A stretch of DNA of 37,113 nt from Opitutus sp. GAS368. GTDB taxonomy: Bacteria; Verrucomicrobiota; Verrucomicrobiia; Opitutales; Opitutaceae. The stretch is from positions 1 to 37,113 of the forward strand of contig CAMDOO010000030.1 in NCBI GenBank assembly GCA_945903545.1, written 5' to 3'. Under the pieces are notes generated by a model, which was not told where the DNA came from, made no database searches, and saw nothing but the letters and a program-made list of their open reading frames with translations. How positions within the stretch are numbered: position 1 is the stretch's first letter; each line of letters starts with the position of its first letter. The position numbers and the translations under genes are program-made. This document shows positions 16,059 through 24,430 of this stretch, piece after piece.

Positions 16059-17690
16059 TTAGAACTTCACCGTGCAGAGCAGCAACAGCGCGAGGAAGGC
16101 GAAGGGCGGCCAGAAGCGGCCCAGCCGGCGGGGCCAGCCGAGGGCGTAGCCGGCGAGGAGAAGCGCGAGCAGTGCCACGAAGGCAGCCTCGCCGAGCCAG
16201 GGCTGGCGGAACCTGCCCTCAAACCACATCGCGGGCAGACGCAGGGCGGCCGCGATCGCCTGTTCCGAGAGCCAGAGGATCACCAGCGCGGCGCGGTTGA
16301 AGAGCGCGCTCCAGGCTTCGAGCCCGGTGAGTCCGGTCAGGAGCGAGAGCAGGCCGGCCCAGATGACCCCGGTCGAGAGCGGGATCAGGGCGAGATTCAC
16401 CAGCAGCGCCCCCGGCGTGAACATCCGGAAGAAATGCAGTCCCGTGACAGTGCCCACCAGCGCGGCCGACAATCCCAGGGCCGCGGACGACCGCAGCTTG
16501 TCCCAGATATTCGTCGTCCATCGGTGCCACCAGCGCCACGTGACCGGGGGCAGGGAGCGGAACGGTGCCCAGTGAGCCTGCCAAGCCTCGTCGAGGGGCA
16601 GGCCGAGCAGGATTAGCGCGGCCACGATCCCGTAGCTCATCTGGAAGCTCGCGCTGAAAACCTGCAGGGGCGCCGCCAACAGCACGAAGGCCATGGACGC
16701 GGTCAGGGCCGCGAGCGGATTCAGCGGCCGCCGCACCGTGAACGCCACGCGCAGCAGCGCCACCATCACGAACGCCCGGACCGCGGAGGGCGCGGTGCCC
16801 GTGATGTCCACATACAGCCAGAGCGCGCCGAGCTCGAGCGCGAGCGCGACGAGCCGCGGGAGGCGCAACGCGGCCAGCCCGGTCTGCAGGGCGAGCGCGA
16901 TCGCGGCGATGTGCATGCCGCTGATCGAAAAGACGTGCATGGTGCCGCTGAGCCGGAACTCGCGGACCTGTTCCTCGCTCAGTTCCTGCTGCCGGCCCAG
17001 GACCATGGCGCGGTAGGCCGCGGCAAGGTCCGGGCGGCGTTGGCCGGTGTCGAGCGTCAGGATCACCTCGAACCGGGCCGCGGTGGCCGCGCAGAACCGG
17101 CGGTAGGCATTGGCGGGGGCCAGATCCTGGAGCACGCGGCCGCGCTCGAGCCGGAAGTTTACGCCCGAGTCGGCGAGGTAGCCGTCGAAGGTATCACTGG
17201 TCAGGTCAGCGGGCAGCGCAGTCAGCACCCCCAGGGCGGCGAGCCGGGATGAGACGATCGGCAGGGGTTGTCCGGGCGGAAGCGACAACGACACGTACAG
17301 CCGTTGCCCCTGCAGTTCGCGGAGATGGGGCTGGGCTGCGGTGACACGGGCCAGGCCGGTCAGCCGGTTCGGCCAGTGCGAGGCGAAGACGCGTTCCAGC
17401 CGCAGTTCCAGCTCGGCCTCGCGCGGCGGGAGTTTTTCGCGAACGGGCAGGTGCCGCCGGTGCAGGGCATGGCTGGCGTCGCCGGCGAGAAACATCGCGA
17501 GGGCGAGCAGCCCCGCCCAAGCCCGGGCGTTGCGCAGCGTCGCCCACGCCGCCAGCCCGGAGGCCAGCAGCGCGCCCCCGAGCAGCCACGGGACCGGTGC
17601 CGGCAGCCCGGCCCGGCCGGCGCCCAGCCCGGCGAGGAAGGGCAGGACGATCCAGAGCAGCGGGGCGCGATGACCGAGAGTGCGGTTCAC
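16059..17690 (-). CDS. comEC: ComEC/Rec2-type DNA-uptake channel, short form
   Basis: The 543-residue product starts with GTG at 17690. An N-terminal membrane/DUF4131-like part (about 10-180, with the soluble region around EAELELRLERVF) is followed by the Competence domain: FRLSGTMHVFSISGMHIAAIA, GTAPSAVRAFVMVALLRVAF, and PLQVFSASFQMSYGIVAAL. It forms the inner-membrane pore for single-stranded DNA in natural transformation. The C-terminal metallo-beta-lactamase domain of full ComEC (about 750 residues) is absent, and the protein ends in hydrophobic helices, so any nuclease would be another protein. The upstream region carries the motif shared with the GIY-YIG and GxxExxY genes. Confidence 0.9.
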   Translation of the reverse strand: MNRTLGHRAPLLWIVLPFLAGLGAGRAGLPAPVPWLLGGALLASGLAAWATLRNARAWAGLLALAMFLAGDASHALHRRHLPVREKLPPREAELELRLERVFASHWPNRLTGLARVTAAQPHLRELQGQRLYVSLSLPPGQPLPIVSSRLAALGVLTALPADLTSDTFDGYLADSGVNFRLERGRVLQDLAPANAYRRFCAATAARFEVILTLDTGQRRPDLAAAYRAMVLGRQQELSEEQVREFRLSGTMHVFSISGMHIAAIALALQTGLAALRLPRLVALALELGALWLYVDITGTAPSAVRAFVMVALLRVAFTVRRPLNPLAALTASMAFVLLAAPLQVFSASFQMSYGIVAALILLGLPLDEAWQAHWAPFRSLPPVTWRWWHRWTTNIWDKLRSSAALGLSAALVGTVTGLHFFRMFTPGALLVNLALIPLSTGVIWAGLLSLLTGLTGLEAWSALFNRAALVILWLSEQAIAAALRLPAMWFEGRFRQPWLGEAAFVALLALLLAGYALGWPRRLGRFWPPFAFLALLLLCTVKF

Positions 17691-17697
17691 ACTCCAC

Positions 17698-17731
17698 AGA
17701 ACGAAGAAAAGGGGGCCAATCTTTCACTTAA
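17698..17731 (-). promoter_or_regulatory. Shared upstream motif, copy 2 (comEC)
   Basis: On minus: TTAAGTGAAAGATTGGCCCC, then CTTTTCTTCGTTCT, ending 7 nt before the GTG start. The spacing to the start is close to that for the GIY-YIG gene (10 nt). Confidence 0.55.
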
Positions 17732-17784
17732 TCTGCAGAAACCGGCATTTTTTTAACCACGGATTGCGCGGATCCCGGATGTTT

Positions 17785-18094
17785 TGCCACAGAGGTACAG
17801 AGAGCACAGAGCCCAAGCCTCAGATAATTGTTTTGGGTTCTGAGTTCTGGGGTTTGGGTTTCGAGCCCCAATTCATCTGAATTCGCTGTGCGCACAAATT
17901 CCGGCTTGGTTCACGCCAAGGAAGCCTTGCTAGACCAAGACAAAGACCAGGCCAAGGTTTGGGGCAGAATCTTGGTGGATCGACCTTGGCTCGTCCTTTG
18001 TCTTGGCGCTCAGCGCGATCTTGGCGTGCCACTAATCCGGTTCTGGATTCCGAGCTGATCCATCCGACCTCTGTGAGCTCTGTGGCAAAAACCG
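17785..18094 (-). repeat. Long repeat, copy 2 (inverted partner at 10641-10965)
   Basis: Reverse complement of 10641-10965 at near 90%. The ends are TTTGCCACAGAGGTACAGAG and GAGCTCTGTGGCAAA, themselves an inverted repeat, so the whole is a palindromic element. It fills the gap between comEC and rarA. No gene is visible. Confidence 0.85.
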
Positions 18095-18125
18095 GTTTTG
18101 TGGTCCTTGTGCTCCTTCGCGGTTA

Positions 18126-19490
18126 ATGAATGAATCCGCGGCCATGATTCCCGCCGACGATCAGCCCTCGCTCTTCGCCGAGCCGCCCGAGCCGGTGCGG
18201 GCGCCGGAGGTGGCCGCTGCCGGGGCGCCGCTGGCCGCGCGGATGCGGCCGCGGAAACTGGCGGAGGTGGTGGGCCAGGATCATCTCCTGAAGGCGGGCA
18301 GCCTCCTGCCGCGCCTCGTGGCGCAGAACCGCTTCGGCTCGCTGCTGTTCTACGGGCCGCCGGGCTGTGGCAAGACCAGCATCGCCGAGGCGATCGCGCA
18401 CGAGACCAAGAGCCGGTTCGTCCGCATCAACGCGGTGATGTCCAATGTCGCCGAGCTGCGCGAGATCCTCGCCGCCGCCCGCCGCCGGCCCGAAGCGCGG
18501 ACGATCCTCTTCATCGACGAGCTGCACCGCTTCAACAAGTCGCAGCAGGACCTGCTGCTGCCCGACGTCGAGGCGGGCAGCGTGCGGCTGATCGGCGCCA
18601 CCACCCACAACCCGGGTTTCTACGTCAATCCGCCCCTGCTCTCGCGCAGCCATCTCTTCCGGCTCGAGCCACTCGCCCCCGCCGCCATCGCCGGAGTGCT
18701 GCGCGCCGCCCTGGCCGACCGCGAGCGCGGGCTTGGCCCCCACGGGTGCACGGCGGAGGACAAGATCCTCGCCGACCTGGCGGTGCTCTGCGACGGCGAC
18801 CTGCGCCGCGCGCTGAACGCGCTGGAGGTGCTGGTGCTCGGGCTGCCGGAGAAGTCCGCCGTCACCTCCGCCGAGCTCGAGGTCTTCGCCCGCGAGCGGA
18901 GGATCCGTTACGACGCGGACGAGGATGAGCACTACGACACCATCTCGGCCTTCATCAAGAGCTGCCGCGGCAGTGATCCCGACGCGGCGATGTACTGGCT
19001 CGCCAAGATGCTGGCGGGTGGCGAGGACCCGCGCTTCATCGCGCGGCGGCTCGTGATCCTGGCCAGCGAGGATGTCGGCCTCGCCGACGCGCAGGCGCTG
19101 CCGCTCGCGGTCGCCGCGCATCATGCGTGCGACTTCATCGGGCTGCCGGAGGCGGAACTGACCCTCGCTCACGCCACGCTCTACATCGCGACCGCGCCGA
19201 AGAGCAACTCGGCCACGCTCGCACTCGGGGAGGCGCACGCCGCGCTGAAAAACGCCCCGGTCCAGTCGGTGCCGCTCCCGCTGCGCGACAAGAGCGGCGA
19301 GGCGAGCAAGCAGGCGGGCCACGGCAAGGGTTACGCCTACTCGCACGACTATCCGGAGAACATCTCCGGCCAGGACTACCTCGAAAAACCGCTCGCGCTC
19401 TATGCGCCAAAAGCCGCCGGCGCCGAGGCGGTCATCGCCGAGCGGCTGGCGCGCTGGAAGAAACTGAAGACCGGATCAGTCCCAAGGTAG
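18126..19490 (+). CDS. rarA: Replication-associated recombination protein A (AAA+ ATPase)
   Basis: The 454-residue clamp-loader-like ATPase acts at stalled replication forks (RarA/MgsA/WRNIP1 family). Order: an N-terminal tail with QPSLF (13-17), which fits the beta-clamp-binding consensus QxxLF; LAARMRPRKLAEVVGQDHLL; Walker A GPPGCGKT (77-84); Walker B ILFIDELHRFNK; sensor 1 GATTHNP; and the C-terminal tetramerisation region with KNAPVQSVPLPLRDK and GKGYAYSHDYP. Length is usual for the family. It is monocistronic, on plus, with repeat elements on both sides. Confidence 0.95.
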   Translation: MNESAAMIPADDQPSLFAEPPEPVRAPEVAAAGAPLAARMRPRKLAEVVGQDHLLKAGSLLPRLVAQNRFGSLLFYGPPGCGKTSIAEAIAHETKSRFVRINAVMSNVAELREILAAARRRPEARTILFIDELHRFNKSQQDLLLPDVEAGSVRLIGATTHNPGFYVNPPLLSRSHLFRLEPLAPAAIAGVLRAALADRERGLGPHGCTAEDKILADLAVLCDGDLRRALNALEVLVLGLPEKSAVTSAELEVFARERRIRYDADEDEHYDTISAFIKSCRGSDPDAAMYWLAKMLAGGEDPRFIARRLVILASEDVGLADAQALPLAVAAHHACDFIGLPEAELTLAHATLYIATAPKSNSATLALGEAHAALKNAPVQSVPLPLRDKSGEASKQAGHGKGYAYSHDYPENISGQDYLEKPLALYAPKAAGAEAVIAERLARWKKLKTGSVPR

Positions 19491-19692
19491 GGCTGGGTCG
19501 CCGACCCGGCCGCGATGATATTTCGATCCTTTGGCACGCAGAGAGCGCAGGGATCGCAGAGGTCGGAAGGGATTGGGTGACTGAATCCAGCCAGAATTCG
19601 GGCTCATCCCTCTGCGGTCCCTGCGCTCTCTGCGTGAGACCAAATCCGATGGGTCGGAATCATCGCGGTCGCCTCAGTGAGGCAACCCTGCC
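19484..19692. repeat. Nested palindromic element: TAGGG hairpins around a CACGCAGAGAG inverted pair
   Basis: The outer ring is AAGGTAGGGC-TGGGTCGCCGACCC-GGCCGCGATGAT (19484-19519) against ATCATCGCGGTC-GCCTCAGTGAGGC-AACCCTGCC (19659-19692). The inner ring is TTTGGCACGCAGAGAGCGCA (from 19531) against TGCGCTCTCTGCGTGAGACC. The element overlaps the last codons of rarA on its left edge and ends 8 bp before the stop of the aminotransferase gene. Confidence 0.75.
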
Positions 19693-19700
19693 CGCTGAAC

Positions 19701-20855
19701 TCAGAGCGCGGCGAGGGCTGACTTCATCCGGCGGATCGCTTCGTCGAGGGTGGCGCGGGTGCAGCCGAGGTTGATCCGCACATAGGTGCCGCGCGCGACG
19801 CCGAAGGGCACGCACTCGCTCAGGCCGACGCCGAACTTCTCGAAATGCGCGATGGGGTCGGTGAGCTGGAGCGCGGTGACGTTGAGCCAGGCGAGGTAGG
19901 TGGCCTCCAGCGGGGCCTCGAGCTTCATGCCGGGCAGCTCGGTCGCGAGGGCCTGGACGAGGCGGTCGCGGTTGCCGCGCAGGTGCTCGAGCATGGCCTG
20001 GCGCCACGGCTCGCAATCGCGGTAGGCGGATTCGCACGCGGCAAAGCCGAGGGTGGTCACCTCGGCCACGATGCCTGCCGTGGCCCGGATGAACTTCGTG
20101 CGGAGGGCGTCGTCCGGGATGATGGCGAACGAGGTGCCTAGTCCCGGCACGTTGTAGGTCTTGCTCGGCGCCATCAGCGTGATGGTGCGGGCGGCGATCG
20201 CGGGCGAGAGGGTGGCGGTGGCGATGTGGCGCAGCGCCGGGTCAAGGATCAGGTCGCAGTGGATCTCGTCGGAGCAGAGCACGAGGTTGTGCCGCACGCA
20301 GAAGTCCGCGAGGCGCTCGAGCTCGTCGCGGCGCCAGACGCGCCCGATGGGGTTGTGCGGGTTACAGAGGAAGAACAGCCGGGTCTTGGGTGTGACCGCC
20401 TTTTCCAGCGCGGCCCAGTCGATCTCCCAGCGGCCGGCGGACAGCACGCAGGGCACGCCGACCGGCACGCGGCGCGAGTTGCGCGGGGCCGACAGGAAGG
20501 GCGGATAGATCGGGGTGAGGGTGAGGACTTCCTCCCCGGGCTCGGCGAAGGCCTGGGCGGTGACGTTCAGGCCGACGACCAGGCCCGGGAGCCAGACGAG
20601 CCATGAGGGCTCGATCTGCCAGCCGTAGCGTTCGGCCATGGCGGACACGACGGTGCTGATGGTGGACTTGGCCGGACGCGCGTAGCCGAAGATGCCGTGA
20701 TCGACGCGGCGGTGCAGCGCCTCGAGGAGGGCCGGCGGGGACTTGAAATCCATGTCAGCCACCCACATCGGGAGGATGTCGCGCCCCTCGTATTTCTGCC
20801 ATTTCTGGGAGTCGGTGCCGAGGCGGCCGGGGGGATTCGTGAAGTCGAAGCTCAT
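19701..20855 (-). CDS. patB: MalY/PatB-type PLP C-S lyase (cystathionine beta-lyase)
   Basis: The 384-residue fold-type I enzyme contains DILPMWVADMDF (substrate-facing N-terminal motif of MalY/PatB), HGIFGYARP, CNPHNPIGRVW, SDEIHCDL, and the PLP lysine in APSKTYNVPG (Lys232). By family it cleaves cystathionine or cysteine S-conjugates to thiol, pyruvate and ammonia; some members also have regulatory roles. The ATG at 20855 is preferred because the alternative eight residues upstream (GTG at 20879) adds no conserved sequence. It is convergent with rarA across a nested palindrome. Confidence 0.9.
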   Translation of the reverse strand: MSFDFTNPPGRLGTDSQKWQKYEGRDILPMWVADMDFKSPPALLEALHRRVDHGIFGYARPAKSTISTVVSAMAERYGWQIEPSWLVWLPGLVVGLNVTAQAFAEPGEEVLTLTPIYPPFLSAPRNSRRVPVGVPCVLSAGRWEIDWAALEKAVTPKTRLFFLCNPHNPIGRVWRRDELERLADFCVRHNLVLCSDEIHCDLILDPALRHIATATLSPAIAARTITLMAPSKTYNVPGLGTSFAIIPDDALRTKFIRATAGIVAEVTTLGFAACESAYRDCEPWRQAMLEHLRGNRDRLVQALATELPGMKLEAPLEATYLAWLNVTALQLTDPIAHFEKFGVGLSECVPFGVARGTYVRINLGCTRATLDEAIRRMKSALAAL

Positions 20856-21278
20856 GCGTGCGAAACCCGACCCAACCACGGATCGCGCGACGGATCACGG
20901 ACTTTCTGCGTCCTAAAATTTCATCGGTGATGGTTGCACGCAGAGAGCGCAGGGAACGCAGAGGGATACCAATCGGAATCCTGATTGGGTTCGGATTCAC
21001 TCCCCAAATCCTTTCCGTTCTCCGCGCTCTCTGCGCTCCCTGCGTGCCAAAGGATCGAAAGATCGGTGGAACGGGGTTTGGCCGTGCCGGAATTACCCAG
21101 GTGCGACGTCGCAGGGAGAGACGAGATTTCTCTCTTCATTGCGTCGGGGGAAACCAAGTCGCGGTCCGTCGGCCACTTAGCGTGAACGACACGGCCGGCA
21201 TTCATCGTGCAATAGGACGGGCCAATGCAATCCGCGTTCTGCGGAGCCAAAAACCAAATCCTAAATCAGACTCCCACC
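20856..21278. other. Gene-free divergent region with one repeat element
   Basis: It lies between patB (minus) and hsp20 (plus). It contains a CCACGGATCGCGCGACGGATC unit (20876-20896) and the inverted element 20934-21051. I see no CIRCE heat-shock operator, and no clear promoter for hsp20 beyond the AT-rich patch near 21245-21270. Confidence 0.6.
20934..21051. repeat. CACGCAGAGAGCGCAGGG inverted-pair element
   Basis: The left arm CACGCAGAGAGCGCAGGGAA (20938-20957) faces the right arm CTCTCTGCGCTCCCTGCGTG (21027-21046). The arms are complementary around a 60-70-nt interior that also pairs in part (GGAATCCTGATTGGG). Similar elements lie at 19531-19653 and 27782-27876. Confidence 0.8.
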
Positions 21279-21698
21279 ATGAGACTTGTCCGCTACTCCT
21301 ATCCCGATCAGCAATCCTTCGCGCCTTCCGCCCTCCTGCGCAACCCGTGGGCCGGGCTCTCCGGCGAACTCGACCGCCTCTTCACCCCGTCCCTTGCCGA
21401 CACGCCGTTCGCGGCGGAATTCGACGAGGACAAGGACAGCATCGTCATCCGCGCCGACCTGCCCGGGGTTGCCAAGGAGGACGTCGCCATCGAGCTGACC
21501 GGCGACCTCCTGAACATCACCGCCAAGCGCAAGGCCCGCTCCGGCGACGAGCGTGAGGCGGTGACCTACCGCCGCACCTTCCGCATCGCGGAGGGCGTGC
21601 AGGCCGACAAGACCGCCGCGAAGCTCGAGAATGGCGTGCTGACGGTGACCCTGGCCAAGGCCGAGGCGCTGAAGCCGCGCCAGATCGTCATCAACTGA
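21279..21698 (+). CDS. Hsp20/alpha-crystallin small heat-shock protein
   Basis: The 139-residue ATP-independent holdase has an alpha-crystallin domain from about 45 to 130: ADLPGVAKEDVAIEL, GDLLNITAKRKAR, YRRTFRIAEGVQADKTAAKLENGVLTVTLAKAE, with the A-x-x-x-n-GVL signature. The C-terminal anchor is QIVIN, an I-x-I-type motif used in oligomer assembly. The ATG at 21279 (MRLVRYSYP) gives the usual length; an earlier in-frame ATG at 21225 would add residues from a non-coding region. It ends in a good terminator. Confidence 0.93.
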   Translation: MRLVRYSYPDQQSFAPSALLRNPWAGLSGELDRLFTPSLADTPFAAEFDEDKDSIVIRADLPGVAKEDVAIELTGDLLNITAKRKARSGDEREAVTYRRTFRIAEGVQADKTAAKLENGVLTVTLAKAEALKPRQIVIN

Positions 21699-21743
21699 TC
21701 GTCATCGATGACCGCGGGGCCTCCCACCGGAGGCGCCGCTGAC

Positions 21744-21784
21744 AAACGCCGGGCATGCCGTCATGGGCCGTCCGGCGTTTTTTG
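21744..21784 (+). terminator. Rho-independent terminator of hsp20
   Basis: AAACGCCGG (21744-21752) pairs with CCGGCGTTT (21772-21780) around an 19-nt loop with inner CATG pairing, followed by TTT. It lies 45 nt past the stop. Confidence 0.85.
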
Positions 21785-21909
21785 TTTTCGGGCCAAGGCA
21801 ACGAGCCGGTTTTCACCGCGGATGGCGCGGATTCAGACCTGATCCTTCCGGCAGTTTTTACAGGAGGGCGCTGAGGACATGGAGGATGCCGACCTCGCCT
21901 GTTTTGCGA

Positions 21910-22374
21910 TCAGCTGTGTGGCTCGAGCAGCCGCGGGCCGGGGCCTTGAGAACCCAGCTCGTCGTGGGGATTCCGCAGCGGACATTCCTTGAGGGAGAGG
22001 CAGCCGCAGCCGATGCAGCCGCCGAGGCGGTCGCGAAGCAGCGTGAGGCGCTCGATCCGTTCGGTAAGTTCGTCGCGCCAGCGTGAGGCGAGGCGGCGCC
22101 AGTCGGCTGCGGTGGGGGTGCGGCCGCGGGGCAGCGCATCCAGGGCCTGCTGGATCGAGGCGAGCGGGATGCCGAGGCGTTGGGCGACCTTGATGAGCGA
22201 AACCCGGCGCAGCACCTCGTAGGGGTAGCGGCGCTGGTTGGCTTGGTTTCGCCAGCCGAGGATCAGCCCCTTGGCCTCGTAGAAATGCAGGGCGGACACT
22301 GCGAGTCCGCTGCGTTTAGCGACTTCGCCTACGGTGAGCCCGCCATGGACGGTTTCGGTTTCGGATTTTTTCAT
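21910..22374 (-). CDS. soxR: SoxR-type redox-sensing MerR-family regulator
   Basis: The 154-residue protein starts at MKKSETETV, the ATG that fits the family length. The MerR winged helix-turn-helix is [26 protein letters not shown] (about 13-38), then a dimerisation helix, then the [2Fe-2S] cluster C-x2-C-x-C-x5-C at Cys120, 123, 125 and 131, matching the arrangement in E. coli SoxR. It senses superoxide or redox-cycling compounds through oxidation of the cluster. The intergenic region upstream carries a near-perfect sox box with a 19-bp promoter spacer driving the divergent gene, which is therefore its likely target. Confidence 0.95.
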   Translation of the reverse strand: MKKSETETVHGGLTVGEVAKRSGLAVSALHFYEAKGLILGWRNQANQRRYPYEVLRRVSLIKVAQRLGIPLASIQQALDALPRGRTPTAADWRRLASRWRDELTERIERLTLLRDRLGGCIGCGCLSLKECPLRNPHDELGSQGPGPRLLEPHS

Positions 22375-22382
22375 GGCAGCTC

Positions 22383-22413
22383 TTGACCTCAAGTTAAGTT
22401 GAGGCCGTAGGCT
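22383..22413 (+). promoter_or_regulatory. SoxR-activated promoter with sox box
   Basis: -35 TTGACC (22383-22388), 19-nt spacer, -10 TAGGCT (22408-22413). The overlong spacer contains CCTCAAGTTAAGTTGAGG (22387-22404), differing from the classical sox box CCTCAAGTTAACTTGAGG only at one central base. Activators of the MerR family untwist such 19-bp spacers. It faces the 22445 gene; the soxR start is 9 nt to the left, so the same site probably autorepresses soxR. Confidence 0.9.
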
Positions 22414-22444
22414 GGAGCTTCGATTCACCAACGCAATCTCCACC

Positions 22445-22747
22445 ATGATTCATTATCACGTCTGGTTCACCCTGAAACCCGCGGTCGACGAGGCCGAGGG
22501 CCTCGCCGTCGCGCGGTCCTTCCTCAACGAGCTGGCCGGCCGAGGCGCCGTTGGTCGGTCCCTGCTGCTCCGCAACACCGGCGAGGCGCCGAAGAGTCGC
22601 CTGCCGCGCTATCACGCGCTGTTCGAGTTCGCGGACGACCAGCAGATGGAGCGGGCGTTCGCGGCCCAGCGGGCGGAGGGCATCCATGCCTGCGCCCACG
22701 GACGCCTCGTCGCCGAGATGCAGGTGGAGGTTTTCCGGGAGGTTTAG
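22445..22747 (+). CDS. DUF6614-like small protein, probable SoxR target
   Basis: The 100-residue protein opens [19 protein letters not shown], the YHxWxxLKPGV pattern I associate with DUF6614, and ends [16 protein letters not shown]. It looks like a dimeric alpha/beta ferredoxin-like fold of the Dabb/ABM type. No catalytic residues can be named. It is the only gene downstream of the SoxR-type promoter (ATG 32 nt past the -10), so its role is likely linked to redox-active compounds: detoxification or modification, as with the small monooxygenases that SoxR controls in non-enteric bacteria. That link is inference. The family assignment is moderately certain. Confidence 0.75.
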   Translation: MIHYHVWFTLKPAVDEAEGLAVARSFLNELAGRGAVGRSLLLRNTGEAPKSRLPRYHALFEFADDQQMERAFAAQRAEGIHACAHGRLVAEMQVEVFREV

Positions 22748-22785
22748 GCGCCAGCGGGCGGAGGGCGGACTCAAGTGGATCGGGA

Positions 22786-24093
22786 TCAATCCGTGAGTTG
22801 GCGTGCCTGCTCTTGCAGCCCGCCGAGGATCTTGTCCTGGACGAGAGAGGGGAACCCTTTCGGAACCTGGCGGCTCACCTCCGCGATGGCCTGGGGCACT
22901 TGGGATGAGATTTCATGCAGCAGGGAATCGGCACTGCCGAGGCCGGCGGCAAAGGAGACCGCCTCCCAGTGCGGGGCCTTGATCTCGCTGAGTTTCCAGT
23001 GGGCATTCTTGCTGCGGACCGCCATCGCGAGCCGGGCCTTGCGCCAGGCAATGTGGTTCGCCCCGGGTCCAATGATCGGCCACGCCGACAGCACGTCATA
23101 GAACGGCGTCAGACGGTAGCCGCCCCCTCGTTCATGGAAGAGCGAGAAATTCTTGGCATGGCCGTCGGTCGCGGCGAGCAGCCAGAAAATGATCTGGGCC
23201 TTTACGAAGGCGCGTTTGTCCCCCAGCGGACGGCGGCCGGTATCGAGCAGGCGGATGATCTCGCGCATGCCGGGGCCGTCGTCGGACTCGTATTTTTTGG
23301 AGCTTGGCAGGCCCAACGCCTGGCAGAAATCCTCCTGCGGCAGCCGGGCGATCCATCCGGCCGCCTCGGGCGCGCGGTCGAAGCGCTCGACCGCGAGCAC
23401 CTTGTAAGCGCCAAAATCGATCATCTCGGCCGTGGCCGTCGGCAGGCCGAATGCCTGCATCAGCCGCAGGCAAAGCCACTCGTTTTCCACCGAGTCCTTC
23501 ATGTCGGCCTGCAGGTGGCCAACCAAGCCCAGCGGCAGCTTGAGGATATGCGTGGTCGGAGTCGCGCCCAAGGGACGGCACCATTTCCCACCATGCCGGA
23601 GCAGCGCGGTTTTCTCCTGGGCGCCGGCCAGGGAAATCCGGAAGTCGTCCGTTTCCGCCTGCCCCAGCACGCGGTGGCCGGAAAGCGAGGCGGCAATGAG
23701 GCGCTCGACGCCCGTCTCGGTGAGTGGCTCCGCCTCGATCCGATCAAAGCCGACCGGGGCTTCGTCTTCCGGCAGCAATTGCACGGCTCCGACGCAGTCC
23801 CGGCCGATCGCGGTCAACAGGTCGAAGGCCTCGGTGGAAGCCGCGGAGAATTTGGCCCGGATGCGGCTGCGAATGGCATCGCTGTCGGGCAGAAGGTTGT
23901 CGAAGTAGTTGGCGACCGCCTCGCCGCGATGGGCCGAATTGCCCGGACTGAAGGCGAGGGACAGCGAGAGCACCCGGCCGGCGGGTGATTGCACCCATGA
24001 CGGATCGTATTGCAGCAGGTGCAGGCCCTGCCCTTGGGTCCAGGTGCCGACCCGAAATCCGTTCATCCAAATCGATAGGGCTGAAGAGGGCAT
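22786..24093 (-). CDS. hipA: HipA-family serine/threonine kinase toxin
   Basis: The 435-residue toxin has an N-terminal HipA_N part (about 8-105, with SPGNSAHRGEAVANYFDNLLPD) and a C-terminal kinase: DDFRISLAGAQEKTALL (ATP loop), THILKLP, ENEWLCLRLMQAFGLP, YKVLAVERFDR, the catalytic-loop motif ATDGHAKNFSLF and the metal-binding PFYDVLSAWP. All key residues appear intact. HipA kinases phosphorylate aminoacyl-tRNA synthetases (GltX in E. coli), halting growth. It lies 15 nt downstream of hipB, in the classical antitoxin-first order. Confidence 0.93.
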   Translation of the reverse strand: MPSSALSIWMNGFRVGTWTQGQGLHLLQYDPSWVQSPAGRVLSLSLAFSPGNSAHRGEAVANYFDNLLPDSDAIRSRIRAKFSAASTEAFDLLTAIGRDCVGAVQLLPEDEAPVGFDRIEAEPLTETGVERLIAASLSGHRVLGQAETDDFRISLAGAQEKTALLRHGGKWCRPLGATPTTHILKLPLGLVGHLQADMKDSVENEWLCLRLMQAFGLPTATAEMIDFGAYKVLAVERFDRAPEAAGWIARLPQEDFCQALGLPSSKKYESDDGPGMREIIRLLDTGRRPLGDKRAFVKAQIIFWLLAATDGHAKNFSLFHERGGGYRLTPFYDVLSAWPIIGPGANHIAWRKARLAMAVRSKNAHWKLSEIKAPHWEAVSFAAGLGSADSLLHEISSQVPQAIAEVSRQVPKGFPSLVQDKILGGLQEQARQLTD

Positions 24094-24108
24094 GGCCGAT
24101 GGTTGCCC

Positions 24109-24420
24109 TTACCAGGTGCCTTGATCGGACCGCGCGGTTGCGGCACCGGTTTTGCGGCGGGTGGCGCTCCGCTTGGCCGGCGCCGTGGCGGGCGGCGGGG
24201 GAGTGTCCGGCAGCTCGATGACGAGCCGGCCTCCCAAGGCGGCGACGAGGCGGGCAATCTGGTCGAAACCGGTCACGCCGGGCGCACCCTCGATCCGGGC
24301 GGCCCGCTTCTGGTTAACCCCGAGCAACTGGCCGACCTGCGCCTGGCTGAGCGCCCGGGATTGGCGCAGTCCGCGCAGGACGGTGCGGAGCTGCGCGGAT
24401 GTGGTCACGGGATAATTCAT
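24109..24420 (-). CDS. hipB: HipB-family antitoxin, XRE helix-turn-helix
   Basis: The 103-residue antitoxin has an XRE domain at about 12-70: LRGLRQSRALSQAQVGQLLGVNQKRAARIE, then a strand GGRLVIELP that fits the HipB dimer core. A basic, proline-rich tail (TPPPPATAPAKRSATRRK) is longer than in E. coli HipB, but the protein still ends in Trp (QGTW), as E. coli HipB does, where the C-terminal Trp contacts HipA. It represses its own operon and neutralises HipA. The promoter region is AT-rich and carries three evenly spaced operator-like repeats. Confidence 0.93.
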   Translation of the reverse strand: MNYPVTTSAQLRTVLRGLRQSRALSQAQVGQLLGVNQKRAARIEGAPGVTGFDQIARLVAALGGRLVIELPDTPPPPATAPAKRSATRRKTGAATARSDQGTW

Positions 24421-24430
24421 GGCTATTGGC

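Noticed and set aside
21052-21278. CIRCE element upstream of hsp20
   Set aside because: No TTAGCACTC-N9-GAGTGCTAA type inverted repeat is present.
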